Notes: generated by a model from the letters alone, not told the origin. Positions 41,676 through 52,421 are shown, counted from the first letter of the stretch. The stretch is DNA of 64,000 nt from Metamycoplasma sp051549855 (GCF_051549855.1 NZ_CP196080.1:62001-126000); one strand, 5' to 3'. Numbers and translations are program-made.

Positions 41676-42725
41676 ATGCGAAAAAACAAAAAAATTTTGT
41701 TAAGCACATTAGCAGTTACATCGTTAACTGCTTTTGCTTGCCTTCCAGTTGTTTCTTGTGTGAATGTTAATGGTGGTAGTGATAACAGAGGCGGATCAAA
41801 TCGTGGCAACAATGAAGAAGCATCTAAAGTTGATAACTGAAAAAAATCATCGCAAACAGTTTATGATGCTATTGAAAATTTAGTCAATGTTGATTTTTCA
41901 AAGATTCTATCGATAAAGAAAGAAGAGAAAAATTTTGATTCAAGTACAGGAGAAATAACTACTTCTTACAAAACTTATTGAGATAAATTTGTTGTATATG
42001 ATGCAACTGTTGTAAGAGTAAGTGATGGAGATACTTATACTGTTAAATACATAAAAGATGGCAAAGAAATGCAAGCAAGAATCCGTTCTTGAGCACTAGA
42101 CACTCCTGAGGCACCAGGACCAACAACATATGTTGATGGTGATCCAAAACACACTGAAGAGCAATTTGCTAGCGATCAAGATACAAAATTTGCTGAATCA
42201 ATTTTGACTCCAGGAAGAAAAATAAAAATACTTGTAAGTAGTATGTCATACGATCGTTTAGTAGGAATATCATTATATTCAGACAAGCCAAATCCAACAG
42301 AGTTATCAGATTTCACTAAATGTTACGAATTTGAAGTTCTGAAAAATGGTTTTTCCACTCCAAGGGTGGGAGAATCTGAATTGCTACAATTCATTTCACA
42401 AGTATCTGATGATTTTCTTTCTTTCCAAACTCTATTCATGCCTTACTTCTGGGCCGCTACAAATTACGGAATAATTCACAAGCAAGGTTTTTATAAATTG
42501 TTCAGTGCTAATAAACCTTATGATTTTGTTCCAAGAGTATACGTGACACACGGAGATCCAACGACTCAATTTATGTTACTACCCGAATTTACTCAAGGTG
42601 GCTGAATAACCACTGAAAGAGATAACAATCTTTCTAGATTCTTGAGTGAAAGAGAAGGCGGATTTGAACAATTTTTAGTCAATTCCGACGGTAGTCTGAA
42701 GTCTGAAACAAAAGATAATAAATAA
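41676..42725 (+). CDS. Surface lipoprotein nuclease, SNase (thermonuclease) family
   Basis: A protein of 349 residues. Lipobox LPVVS-C28, so anchored outside the membrane, with a Gly/Asn-rich linker (NGGSDNRGGSNRGNN). SNase core from about 105: VVRVSDGDTYTV (Ca-binding Asp), ARIRSWALDTPEAPGP with the equivalents of staphylococcal nuclease Arg35, Asp40 and Glu43, FAESILTPGRKIKILVSS, and YDRLVGI with the Arg87 equivalent. All catalytic positions seem kept. A ~150-residue C-terminal part has no match I know. Mycoplasma hyopneumoniae has a surface nuclease of this kind within an ABC operon. Degrades host DNA/RNA at the cell surface. Starts 4 bases after the binding protein. Confidence 0.9.
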
Positions 42726-42742
42726 CAAAGAAAGGAGTGCAA

Positions 42743-45013
42743 ATGAGTGAACTAAATATTGAAAAAGAACAAGAAAAAGTTTATCAATATGCCAAAGAAA
42801 GATATGAACTAAAAAAACAAATTCCAGCTATTGAAATTAAAAATTTAGTTATTGACTTCGGTGATGCAGTTGCTGTAAACAATGTTACTTTTGATATTCA
42901 CGAAGGTGAACTTGTTACTCTATTAGGTCCATCAGGAAGTGGTAAGTCAACAACTCTGAATGCTATTTCAGGATTACTAAAACCTACAAGCGGAAAAATT
43001 TTCTTCCGTGGTATAGATGTAACTAAATATTCACCACAACAACGTGAATTAGGGTTAGTTTTCCAAAACTACGCTCTTTATCCACACATGACTGTGTATG
43101 ACAATATTGCCTTCCCATTAAGTAATGATCAACACTGAAAAGAAGAAACAATTGAAAATTCGCGTAGCGCACAACACAAAATTTACGAATTGATTCTAAA
43201 AGAAAATAATGTTTCTGAAGACGAAATTAAAGAACTAAGAAAAACTTTCTACATGACAATCGACAACCCTAAAGAAAGTAGAAAATACATTTTAGGACTA
43301 AAATCAGAAAAAAACAATATTTATGAACATTCTTCAAATGAAGTAGGGCGTTTAGAATCTAAATCAGTTGCTGAATTAAATAAATTAACAAAAGATGTTT
43401 TGAAAAAATCAAAAGATCTACACCAAAATGTACGCGAAACTAAAAACGCACTTAACTTAAAAATCGATTCGAGATATGTAGATATTCAACCTAAAATTCA
43501 AAAAGAAGCACAAAAATTAGTTGCTTCAATTGCACAATTCAAGCAAATTGAAAAAAAATTACGTTCAGAAGAAAGAAAACAATTGCACTACATTGCTCCT
43601 GAACTAATGGAAGCTAAAACAGTTAATACTAAAGCTGAAATGGATTCAGTAAAACCTGTTTTAATTCATCCAAATAACAAATTAGTAAACAAAATCTTAG
43701 AATGTAAGATTGAAAAAGCTACTTTTGATCAATTGAAATCAGTGTCAAAACTAAGAATTCTTGATGATCAAGTACGTAGAATCAATGATTACAAACGAAC
43801 TGTTGAAAACTTTGAAAAATGACGTGCTGACGTTGTTAAAAACGCATTTGCTGGTGAAAATAAAATTGATCCACAAGATATCATCGAAAAATCAATTGCT
43901 AAAATCATCATTAATGCTTACTCACAAATTTATAAATTTGAGTATAAAACAACAAAAGTAAGAAATGCTATCCTATACAGACAAGCAAAAAGAATTTTCA
44001 AAAAAGATAAAGCAATTGCAAACCACCACATTATCAATGTAAAAATTAAAGAAAATGTTGCAAAAGCTAAAAAATTAAGAAACGAAATCAACAAAAAATA
44101 TAAACAAGACTTGTATACAATTTTCGACCCAATTTTTGAAAAACAAGGTCAAGGTTGAAAATATAACAGAAAACTTTACTCACTAAACGAAAAAGTTCAT
44201 GCTTTAGTTGAACAATCAAGACCTGAAGTAAGAGCTCAAATTGTTGAGCTGTCAAAAGATGTTTTAACAATCAGTGAAGCAATTAACCGTGATGTTATGG
44301 AAGTTGCTAACAAAGTTGAAATTACTAAAAACTTATGAAAAAGACCTACACAATTAAGTGGAGGGCAACAACAACGGGTAGCTATTGCTCGGGCAATTGT
44401 TAAAAAACCAAAAATTCTTCTATTGGACGAACCACTATCAAACTTGGATGCTAAATTACGTATCTCAACACGTAAATGAATTAGAAAATTGCAACAAGAA
44501 AGTGGAATCACAACAGTCTTTGTTACTCATGACCAGGAAGAAGCTATGTCAATTAGTGACAGAGTTGTATGTATGTCAACTGCTTTAGTACAACAAATGG
44601 GTTCTCCAATGGAACTATATGAAAAACCAGCTAACGAATTCGTTGCTAAATTCCTTGGAATGCCTGAAATGACTATTATTAATGCCGACGTTGTTGATAA
44701 TTACGTTGTTGTTAACAATCACAGACTTGTTAAAGTAGATAACTACAACAAAAACAAAATTCGTGTAGGATTCAGAGCGGAATCACTAACCGAATCAGCA
44801 AATGGATTTATTGATGCTGATATTAAAGTTGTTGAGTATCTAGGAAAAGAAATTCAATCACAAGTTTACTTACAAAACATTGACACCATTGCTAACGTTT
44901 ACTTGACTGCAAAAGATCGTTATGAAGTTGGTGACACAATTAAATTAGGTGTAAAAAACATTGATAAATTACACTTATTCGACATAGAAACTGGTGAAAG
45001 AGTAAACAAATAA
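42743..45013 (+). CDS. ABC transporter ATPase (MsmK/UgpC type) with ~400-residue insertion
   Basis: A protein of 756 residues; normal family members have ~370. Walker A GPSGSGKST (62-70), Q-loop LVFQNYALYPHMTVYDNIAFPL (Gln about 108), then an insertion from about 120 to 525 that is almost entirely helical, Lys/Glu-rich and coiled-coil-like, then signature LSGGQQQRVAIARA (about 538), Walker B ILLLDEP, D-loop SNLDAKLR, H-loop TVFVTHDQEEAMS, and a regulatory C-terminal domain (VGFRAESL). The insertion sits in the helical subdomain that faces the permeases; smaller insertions at this site occur in other mycoplasma homologs. Powers import by the two permeases that follow. AAGGAG site. Confidence 0.93.
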
Positions 45014-46041
45014 TGTTTTCTTTTAAATCTTTCTTCTTGAAGAAATTTCGCATTAAAAAACATTTAACCAGTTTAAGCATTTTAAACAGAAAAGAGAAAT
45101 TTTACAAACCTCTTATTCTGATTTTGCCTTCATTATTACTTATTACTTTATTTATTATTATTCCTTTCATAATAACAATTACTGACGCCTTCAAAGTGCA
45201 AACAGGTTTTCTAGTTTCAGACGTAAGTCCTGGTATTGATAACCTTAAAACTCTATTAAGAAGTCAACAATTCCAAATCGGACTAAGAAACTCAATTATT
45301 TATTCTTTGATGGCCTTGCCATTATCTCTAACTTGCTCTATTTTAATTTCTAGTGCAATCGCCCACGTGGTTAAAAAATGAGCAAGAGGATTTTGACAAA
45401 CACTATTCTTCTTACCATATGTAACCAGCTCAATTGCTGTTGCTGTTACATTTTCATACTTATTCGCATCAGATGCCGGAATTTTAAATGCCATTATTGG
45501 TAAAAGGGTTCCTTGATTAACATCAGCGTCTACCAATTCTTGAACAGCATTCTTTGCTATTCTAATCAACGGAATTTGAGGAAGCTTAGCATTCCAAATT
45601 CTTATCTTGACAACTGCTATGTTATCAGTTAGTCCAGTATTATACAAATCAGCTTCAATCGATGGAGCCTACAAATTAAAACAATTCTTCTCAGTTACAT
45701 TACCTTCTATTCGTAAAACTATTTCATTCTTAATTACAATCGGAATAATTGGGGGAATTAAAGTTTTTCCACTTGCTTTATTCAACAACAGCCCAACAGA
45801 TGCTGTTAATAATGGTGGAGCAACCATTATGTTATTCGTTTATAAAGCAGTAGCAGAAGGAAACTTCTACTTAGCTGGAGCAGCATCACTTATTTTGTTT
45901 GTTCTGGGAGTATTTGTTTCATTCTCAGTACGTAAATTAGTAGCCGTATCATTTAGATTGAGTACAACATTAGGAGTAAAACGTGTATCACGTAAAATTA
46001 ATAGCAAGACACCATTTACAAAAAAAGTCTTTAAATTCTAA
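45013..46041 (+). CDS. ABC transporter permease (MalF/UgpA type)
   Basis: A protein of 342 residues; ATG overlaps the ATPase stop (TAATG). Six membrane helices starting with LILILPSLLLITLFIIIPFIITITDAF. EAA loop SASIDGAYKLKQFFSVTLPSIRKTISFLI. Carbohydrate-uptake-1 permease family. In this operon it should form half of the channel for products of the nuclease. Confidence 0.88.
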
Positions 46042-46963
46042 AGTTGAGAATTTAACTAAAGGAGTTGAAAACAATAAAGTTGTTGGACAACTTCTTGCCT
46101 TCATCTTTAAATTCTTAATTCTGACATTTTTTGGTCTACTAATTTTATTCCCTTTCTACTTCATGATTTCTCAATCACTGATTTCATCAGATGCTGCTAA
46201 CCGTAAAGACATAATCATTTGATATCCACGTAATGGAGAATCAGCACAATTCAAAGCTCATTGAGATAACTTCGCTAAAGCATACCAAGAAGGATACTGA
46301 AGCGCTGTTGTATTCACTGCGGCGATAACTGCCTTCAGTGTTACTTGTCGTATTTTCTTTGCTATGACATTTGGATATGCCTTTAGTTTAAGAAAATGAA
46401 GATTCAAAAATTTCTCTTGAGGATTTTTCTTAGCATTACTAGTTCTACCTGAAACAGCCTTAATGGCCGGTCAGTACAAAGTTATTGTTACGATGGGACT
46501 AAATGCTAACCAGGGAACATTTGTTGCTTTAACAATTCCTTTTGCAGCTAGTGTTTTCTCTGGATTTATGTTCAGAAATGCTTTCGAAGCAATTCCTGAT
46601 TCAGTACGTGAATCATCAATGATCGATGGGGCAAACGAGCTAAAATTCTTTGTTCGTGTTGCTGTCCCAATGGTTAAATCAACTATTTGAACTGTTGTTA
46701 TTCTAACTGCACTTGCTTCTTGAAACTCATTCATGTGACCACAATTAATTTTGGGAGCAAAAGGACAAGGAAGCTACACAGTTATGAACGTGTGATTATT
46801 TACTACTGGTAAAGATGACTCAAGTGAACAATCAATTATTTACAGAAATATTCGGATGGCTGCCAACGTTCTTGTTATTCTACCTATGCTTGTCGTTTAC
46901 TTCTTATTTAGAGGAAGAATTATGAGAGCAATTTCAAGACAAGGAAGCGGTCAAAAAGGATAA
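45983..46963 (+). CDS. ABC transporter permease (MalG/UgpE type)
   Basis: A protein of 326 residues. I choose GTG at 45983, which has TAGGAG six bases upstream; there is no ATG before the first membrane helix (LLAFIFKFLILTFFGLLILFPFYFMISQSLI). This gives a 59-base overlap with the preceding permease. EAA loop SSMIDGANELKFFVRVAVPMVKSTIWTVVILTALASWNSFMWPQLIL is textbook for the MalG partner. The loop after helix 1 is long. Pairs with the previous permease. Confidence 0.85.
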
Positions 46964-46965
46964 TT

Positions 46966-47127
46966 ATGCAAAGCAAAAGTGTTTTCAAAAAAATATTTAC
47001 CTCAATCAAGGAATTTGCTCGTAAATACTGAAATCTAACCTTCATAGTAATTTCAGCAATTGCGGGACTATCTCTTACTGGAGTAGCTATTTGATGTCTA
47101 ATCTTCTTACCAATTAACTGACGTTAA
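46966..47127 (+). CDS. 53-residue membrane protein at the end of the nuclease-ABC operon
   Basis: Small gene hidden by three TGA Trp codons; ATG 2 bases after the permease stop, TAA at 47125. Reads MQSKSVFKKIFTSIKEFARK, then one membrane helix (FIVISAIAGLSLTGVAIWCLIFL) and a short end NWR. Basic N-terminus suggests N-in topology. Tight spacing before the operon terminator makes it a real gene and possibly an accessory subunit of the transporter. Function unknown. Confidence 0.65.
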
Positions 47128-47148
47128 TGAATAATCAACAATATACAA

Positions 47149-47184
47149 ACAAGAACTGTTAATACCAGCGGTTCTTGTTTTTTA
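47149..47184 (+). terminator. Terminator of the nuclease-ABC operon
   Basis: Hairpin ACAAGAAC-...-GTTCTTGT with a loop of about 14 bases (partly paired), followed by TTTTTT. Confidence 0.9.
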
Positions 47185-47204
47185 TTAACTATAAAAAAGC
47201 AAAT

Positions 47205-47233
47205 AAAAAAACACAACTACTCAAAAGTTGTGT
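47205..47233 (-). terminator. Terminator after rpiB
   Basis: Minus-strand hairpin ACACAACT-TTTGAGT-AGTTGTGT followed by seven T. Confidence 0.88.
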
Positions 47234-47257
47234 CTCTCAAAAAGTTGAACTTATTAA

Positions 47258-47713
47258 TTAATCTTGCGAACCTTTAGTTTCTAATGTGTGTAAACGTAAT
47301 TCGTGTCTGCCACCTTCGAAATCTGTATTGTGTCAAATTTTAAACATTTCCAATGCTTCTTCTGGACTTGTTTGGCGTCCGCCAAAAACAATAACATTGG
47401 CATTATTGTGTAGTTTAGCAAGTTTAGCATCTTCATTGCTTGTAATTCTTGCCGCACGAATGAAGCTGAAACGATTTAGAGCGTAACTTATTCCTAGTCC
47501 TGTTCCACAAATTCCTATTCCTTCAACATCAGGATGGTCTTTCATGTACTTAGCTAGTTTGAAACCATAATCGGCATAATTAACACTTTCTGTACCGCTT
47601 TTGGTTCCTAAGTCAATAACTTTGTAACCTTGTTTACCTAATGAATTAACAAGTTCACTTTTTAACTCATAGCCAGCATGATCTGAAGCAATGGCTACTG
47701 TCTTTTTATCCAT
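47258..47713 (-). CDS. rpiB: Ribose-5-phosphate isomerase B
   Basis: A protein of 151 residues. VAIASDHAGYELKSELVNSLGKQGYKVIDLGT, YADYGFKLAKYM, GIGICGTGLGISYALNRFSFIRAARITSNEDAKLAKLHNNANVIVFGGRQTSPEEALEMF. The catalytic Cys is in ICGTG and the phosphate-binding residues are present. Interconverts ribose-5-phosphate and ribulose-5-phosphate, linking nucleotide salvage sugars to the pentose phosphate route. 12 bases after the TsaC-like gene. Confidence 0.96.
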
Positions 47714-47725
47714 ATTTTCTCCAAT

Positions 47726-48193
47726 CTATTCCCTTATAATTTTACCATTATCCAAGTCTATTATCTTGCTTGGTTGCCCTGAAAGTTCACCAAAATCGTA
47801 AAATTTGGTTAATTGAGGAAAGATTTTTTTTGCTTCTTCTAAATTTTTGGCTACTTGTTGATTGCTGATGTTACAACTTGTAACATAACAAGGACCATTT
47901 TTGCGTAAAAATTCCAAAAGTTTTGGCTGATTCGGCATTCTAAAACCTTGCCCTTTAACAATTAAACTCACCGCACCAGGTCAATATTTTTCTGCCACTT
48001 GTTCAGCTTTTTGGTTTCATTCCACGATTTGTTTTGCTTGCTCTATATCGGCAACTAAAATTATTATTTTTTTAGTAAAATCACGTTGTTTCAATTCATA
48101 AAGCAAGTCTAAATTATTATCTTTTAATCTTACTCCTAGACCTAAAACCGTGTCAGTTGTGGTAACAAAAACATCATCATATTTATTAGTCAT
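47726..48193 (-). CDS. tsaC: TsaC/YrdC-type threonylcarbamoyl-AMP synthase
   Basis: A protein of 155 residues, short for the family. MTNKYDDVFVTTTDTVLGLGVRL holds the TDTVYGL motif, LLYELKQRDFTKKIIILV the K-R-P/KP-L motif, YWPGAVSLIVKG the WPGPLT motif, and FLRKNGPCYVTSCNISNQ replaces GPLxxTSANxSG. Makes threonylcarbamoyl-AMP for the t6A37 modification of tRNAs reading ANN codons. Ends before rpiB. Confidence 0.85.
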
Positions 48194-48244
48194 AATAAAT
48201 ATTATAAGTCTTAGGACTATACTGATTTGATAAAATTAAGTTAT

Positions 48245-49081
48245 ATGCCAGAATTACCAGAAGTTCGAGTTGTTGTAAAAAAACTCAAAGAATGTGTTTT
48301 GAATAAAACTATCGATTCAGTCATTGTTAACAAAACAAAAATGATCAAAGATGTTGATAGTGAAGCGTTTCAAAATGAACTAAAAAATCAAAAAATCATT
48401 GATATTAGCAATGTTGCAAAGCACATTGTGTTCTTTTTTACTAACAACTTAGTCATGATTTCTCATTTGCGTATGGAAGGTAAATATCGTTATTATGACC
48501 AAAAACACGAATTCGAAAAACATGCCCATGTAGTTTTTAATTTTAGCGATAATTCACAATTACAATATGTGGACTCTAGGGCGTTTGGTACTTTTCATTT
48601 ACGCAATAAAAACAATTACTTGACAAGTCAACCGCTAGCTTCAGTGGCCCTGACACCTGACAAAGTGGATATTGATTCACTTTATGCTAAAACTAGCAAA
48701 TCTTCAACTGCTATTAAAACAATGATTTTAAATCAAAAGCTGGTTTCAGGAATAGGTAATATTTATGCTGATGAAAGCTTATTTGCAGCCAAAATTCACC
48801 CACAAACACCTTCAAAACTCGTAAGCAAACAAGAATTGAAGCTTTTGATGCAAAAAGCTTCAGAAATTATGCACAAAAGTGAAGAACTTGGTGGCTCAAC
48901 GATTGATTCTTATGAATCACTCAACAAGCAAGAAGGTCAGTATCAACATTTTCTTAAAGTTCATACTAAAGTAAATAAACCTTGTACAATTTGTCAAACT
49001 ATCATTCAAAAAACGAAAACTAATGGAAGGGGGACATATTTCTGCCCAAAATGCCAGAAATTAAGAAAGCAAAATGACTAG
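48245..49081 (+). CDS. mutM: Formamidopyrimidine-DNA glycosylase
   Basis: A protein of 278 residues; start chosen at the ATG giving MPELPEVRVVVKKL, because the mature Pro is the catalytic N-terminus. ISHLRMEGKYRYY, VDSRAFGTFHL, helix-two-turn-helix LNQKLVSGIGNIYADESLFAAKIHPQ, and the C-terminal zinc finger CTICQTIIQKTKTNGRGTYFCPKC. Excises 8-oxoG and formamidopyrimidines and nicks the strand. Overlaps the Smr gene by 8 bases. Confidence 0.96.
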   Translation: MPELPEVRVVVKKLKECVLNKTIDSVIVNKTKMIKDVDSEAFQNELKNQKIIDISNVAKHIVFFFTNNLVMISHLRMEGKYRYYDQKHEFEKHAHVVFNFSDNSQLQYVDSRAFGTFHLRNKNNYLTSQPLASVALTPDKVDIDSLYAKTSKSSTAIKTMILNQKLVSGIGNIYADESLFAAKIHPQTPSKLVSKQELKLLMQKASEIMHKSEELGGSTIDSYESLNKQEGQYQHFLKVHTKVNKPCTICQTIIQKTKTNGRGTYFCPKCQKLRKQND

Positions 49082-49301
49082 AAAAATAGACTTACATGGT
49101 TTAGATATTAATCGTGCAGCAGCGGTAGTGATTAATAGTCTAAGAAGTTTTGACTACAATTCTTATGAAGATGAATTATTAATCGTTACTGGCAACGGAA
49201 CAGGAAGTTTAAAGAATTTAGTTGAAGATATTTTAAATGAAGAGTGTTATGACTGAAGTTATGACAACAGTCAACAGTCTGCTTTTCGAGTTTATAAATA
49301 G
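49074..49301 (+). CDS. Stand-alone Smr-domain protein
   Basis: A protein of 75 residues. The Smr (MutS2 C-terminal) signature is complete: IDLHGLDINRAAAVV at 5-19 (DLHG) and LLIVTGNGTGSLKNLVEDIL (TGxGxG). Smr domains nick DNA or cleave RNA in MutS2 and related proteins; here the domain stands alone with no MutS part. Ends with Trp by TGA then SYDNSQQSAFRVYK. Overlap with mutM and 8-base spacing to the next gene suggest one operon. Confidence 0.85.
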
Positions 49302-49309
49302 GAGTTAAT

Positions 49310-50230
49310 ATGACAACAGCAGCAATTTTAGGAATAGTATTCGGATTTTTAGCTCTTTTAGTAATTGTTTTATTATGTCTTTCAATCAAAATAGTGCCAG
49401 AAACATATTTTTGAATTGTACAAAGATTAGGTAAGTATCACAGAACATTGGAAAAAGGAGTTAACTTCATTTTTCCAATCATTGACCGGGTAGTAGTAAA
49501 AGAAAATATTAAAGAAAAAGTGTTTGACTTCCCTGCTCAAAGTGTTATTACAAAAGATAATGCCACAATTAAAGTAGACACAGTAGTTTACTTGAAGATT
49601 TTTGATGCCAAACTATATTCATATGGGGCAGAAAATCCTTTCAAGGCAATCGAAAACTTGGTAGCAACCACCTTGAGAAATCTAATTGGAGAACTAGAAT
49701 TAGACCAGTCGTTGACATCGAGAGAAATAATTAATGCGAAACTAACAAAAACATTAGACGAAGCATCAGATGCGTGGGGAATTAGAGTAAATAGAGTTGA
49801 AATTCAAAACATCATTCCGCCAAAAGAAGTAGAGCAAGCAATGATTCGCCAAATGCAAGCTGAAAGGGATAAGAGAGCAAGAATTTTAGAATCAGAAGGA
49901 ATCAAACAATCACTGATTCTTAATGCTCAAGGGAATAGAGAAAGCGTAATCCTAAATGCTGAAGCTGCTAAAGAAAAAATCATTTTACAAGCTGAGGCTG
50001 AAAAACAAAGAATTTTGTTAGAAGCACAAGCTAAGAAACAATCAATAGAATTATTGAATGAAGCTAAAATCAGTAAAGAAGTTTTACAGTACAAAGCTTT
50101 AGATGAAATTAAAACATTGGCTAATGGAACAGCAACAAAAATAATCATTCCACCTAACCTTTCAGAAATAGCTAAAATCATGGCAGTTGGTAAAGAAGTC
50201 TTTCAGGATAACGAAAAAAGCAAAAAGTAA
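49310..50230 (+). CDS. Stomatin/SPFH-domain membrane protein
   Basis: A protein of 306 residues. One N-terminal membrane helix (AAILGIVFGFLALLVIVLLCLSIKIV), then the Band 7 domain: YFWIVQRLGKYHRTLEKGVNFIFPIIDRV, ITKDNATIKVDTVVYLKIFDA, ALENLVATTLRN-like AIENLVATTLRNLIGELELDQSLTSREIINAKL, WGIRVNRVEIQNIIPPKEVEQAM. A long Ala/Glu/Gln coiled coil follows. Forms oligomeric membrane scaffolds that organise proteases or lipid domains. No NfeD partner gene is adjacent. AGGAG site. Confidence 0.92.
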
Positions 50231-50239
50231 TATTATATA

Positions 50240-50272
50240 CTCAGAGTAAGATTGATTCTTGCTCTTTTTTAT
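50240..50272 (+). terminator. Terminator after the stomatin-like gene
   Basis: Hairpin AGAG-TAAGA / TCTTG-CTCT followed by TTTTTATT. Confidence 0.8.
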
Positions 50273-50308
50273 TATTTTAGCGTTTCGTAATTTGTATAAA
50301 AAACCTAA

Positions 50309-50335
50309 AAAAAGTCACATCATTTGTGACTTTAA
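50309..50335 (-). terminator. Terminator after mgtE
   Basis: Minus-strand hairpin AAAGTCACA-AATGA-TGTGACTTT followed by TTTTAGG. Confidence 0.88.
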
Positions 50336-50351
50336 AATAGGTTTAATTTCA

Positions 50352-51815
50352 TTAGTGGATAACTGGACTGAACAGTGAAAACATTAGCATTGTAAAACTA
50401 AAGAATATCAATGTCGAAGTGGCATCAGTAACAGTAGCAAGAATAGGGCTTGACATAACTGCCGGATCCTTTTTTAGTTTTGTGGCCAATAAAGGAACAA
50501 CTGAACCTACAAATTTAGCAAAAATAACTGCTACAAACATTGCTAAACTTGAAACTAAACACATTATCAATACTCCGGCAGTAGTAACTTCCACATGTCC
50601 ATCTGCTCCAATTTTTCCCATGATATCGCGAGTAGCAGTAAAGTACAATGTTAAACGTGCAAAATTGACAATGAATAAGACAGTGGCAATCAATAGTCCC
50701 GATCGCATTTCTATTCCAACAACGCGTCAAGGTTTTTTCTTCACTTCACCAAGTGATATAGCTCGAATAACGGTTGTTACTGATTGTGAACCTGCATTAC
50801 CAGCTGTTCCAGAAATAACTGGAACCATAGAAACTATAATGGCTGAAGAAATTGCACTTTGGAACAATATACTATTGTCAACCTTATCCTGGAATACTTG
50901 AATGATTAATTGCGAAAATGTTGAACCAACCATCAAAATTATTAGTCAGAAAATCCGAGATTTAAAGATTTTGCGAACAATGTTTTTGTCGTTATATGAA
51001 ATTTCGACTTCAGCATTAATCCCGGCCATTTTATAAATATCTTCGGTTGCTTCTTCTTCTAAAACGTCAATAACGTCGTCGGAAGTAATAATTCCAATAA
51101 CATGATTTTTTTCGTTTACAACTGGAAGAACTGACATATCTTGCTCAGCGAAAATCCGAGCAGCTTTTTCTTTTTTGTCATTAACTGAAACGCTTGCAAT
51201 TGCTTCCGTGACTTCAAATATTTTTGTATTTCTTCTTGAATCAACAAAGACAATATTTTCAAGAGTGGTTACTCCTTGAAGACGTTGTTCATGATCTAAA
51301 ACAACATAGTAGTGAACCAGTTCAGAATCTTCTCTTAGTTTCCGAATTTCTTCAATTGCTTTGGAGCAACTAATATCATCCTGTAAAGCAATGAATTCCA
51401 CACTCATAACTGAACCAATCGAATCATCATCATATTTTAAAAGACGATTAATTTTGTTGCGATCATCACTATTTTTAACGTGACTCAAAATCTTTTGTGC
51501 AATGTTGTCTGGCATTTCTTCAATCAAGTCAACAATGTCGTCTAAGTATAAGTCATCCAAAATAGCTTCGAGTTCTTCGTCAGTAAATGCTTTAATTATT
51601 TCTTCTTGAATATCATTTTCAAGGTATGAAAAAATTTCCCCGCTATCCTTTGGTTTGATGATACGGAAAAAGAAAATTCTTTCATAAGGTGTTAATTCTT
51701 CAATTTTGTCAGCAATTGTAGCATTAGGAGTCTCATCAACGAAAGTACGAATAAGGTGTACGTTTTTGAATTGTAAGGCGTTTTTTAGCTGCTTTAAGGT
51801 TAAAACGTCTTTCAT
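50352..51815 (-). CDS. mgtE: Magnesium transporter MgtE
   Basis: A protein of 487 residues. N-terminal Mg-sensing domain of helices (TPYERIFFFRIIKPKDSGEIFSYLENDIQEEIIKAFTDEELEAILDDLYLDDIVDLIEEMP), two CBS domains (SVMSVEFIALQDDISCSKAIEEIRK; EQDMSVLPVVNEKNHVIGIITSDDVIDVLEEE), then five membrane helices with the pore residues VPVISGTAGNAGSQSVTTVIRAISLGE. Mg-gated Mg2+ channel. It follows cdaA on the same strand by 18 bases, so probably cotranscribed. Confidence 0.95.
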
Positions 51816-51833
51816 CTTTACCTCCTTATTAAA

Positions 51834-52412
51834 TTAGTAATCTTTGAAAATGTTTACTAAAGACTCTTGCAACTGGTCGATAGCAATTAAATTCAGCGAA
51901 CCATTTCTAGCAAGAGTGATATTTCCGTTTTCTTCACTGACAACCAGTGTTACGGAATCGGAGATTTCGCTAATTCCTAAAGCAGCACGGTGTCTTGCTC
52001 CATATTTGTTGTCAATTGATTTTTTTGTAATTTTGTAGTATGTGGCAGCATAAACAATTTTATTATCACGAATAATGATTGCCCCATCGTGTAAAGGAGT
52101 GTGTTTATTGAAAATACTAATAATTAATGAAGAAGAAATATTAGCATCGATGATAACTCCATCAGTACGTAAGTTATCAAGTCTTTCTTTCATTTCAATA
52201 GTAATAATAGCTCCCGTTTTGTGTTTTGATAAAAATTCTAAACTCTCTTTTAGTTGGTGGATTAATCTAATTTTCGAACTTTTACTTACTTTCTGTTTCA
52301 AGCTTTTGAATTTTGATAAAAACTTCAAAATTTGATGAAAAGCCAAAATAACCATAATGAGAAAAATTAGGACAACAAAAATTAAAATGATGATTAAAAA
52401 TGCATTTTCCAT
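51834..52412 (-). CDS. cdaA: Diadenylate cyclase (c-di-AMP synthase)
   Basis: A protein of 192 residues. One strong N-terminal helix (FLIIILIFVVLIFLIMVILAF) instead of the usual three of CdaA, then a DAC domain: KTGAIITIEM, TPLHDGAIIIRDNKIVYAATYYKI with the catalytic DGA, and GARHRAALGISEISDSVTLVVSEENGNITLARNG with the RHR motif. Makes c-di-AMP from two ATP; in mycoplasmas this nucleotide controls potassium uptake. This shorter membrane part resembles the mycoplasma CdaM form. No cdaR/ybbR follows. Confidence 0.95.
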   Translation of the reverse strand: MENAFLIIILIFVVLIFLIMVILAFHQILKFLSKFKSLKQKVSKSSKIRLIHQLKESLEFLSKHKTGAIITIEMKERLDNLRTDGVIIDANISSSLIISIFNKHTPLHDGAIIIRDNKIVYAATYYKITKKSIDNKYGARHRAALGISEISDSVTLVVSEENGNITLARNGSLNLIAIDQLQESLVNIFKDY

Positions 52413-52421
52413 AAATAACCT

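Noticed and set aside
50419..50901. 160-residue plus-strand open frame
   Set aside because: Antisense shadow of mgtE, whose membrane helices and CBS domains account for the DNA.
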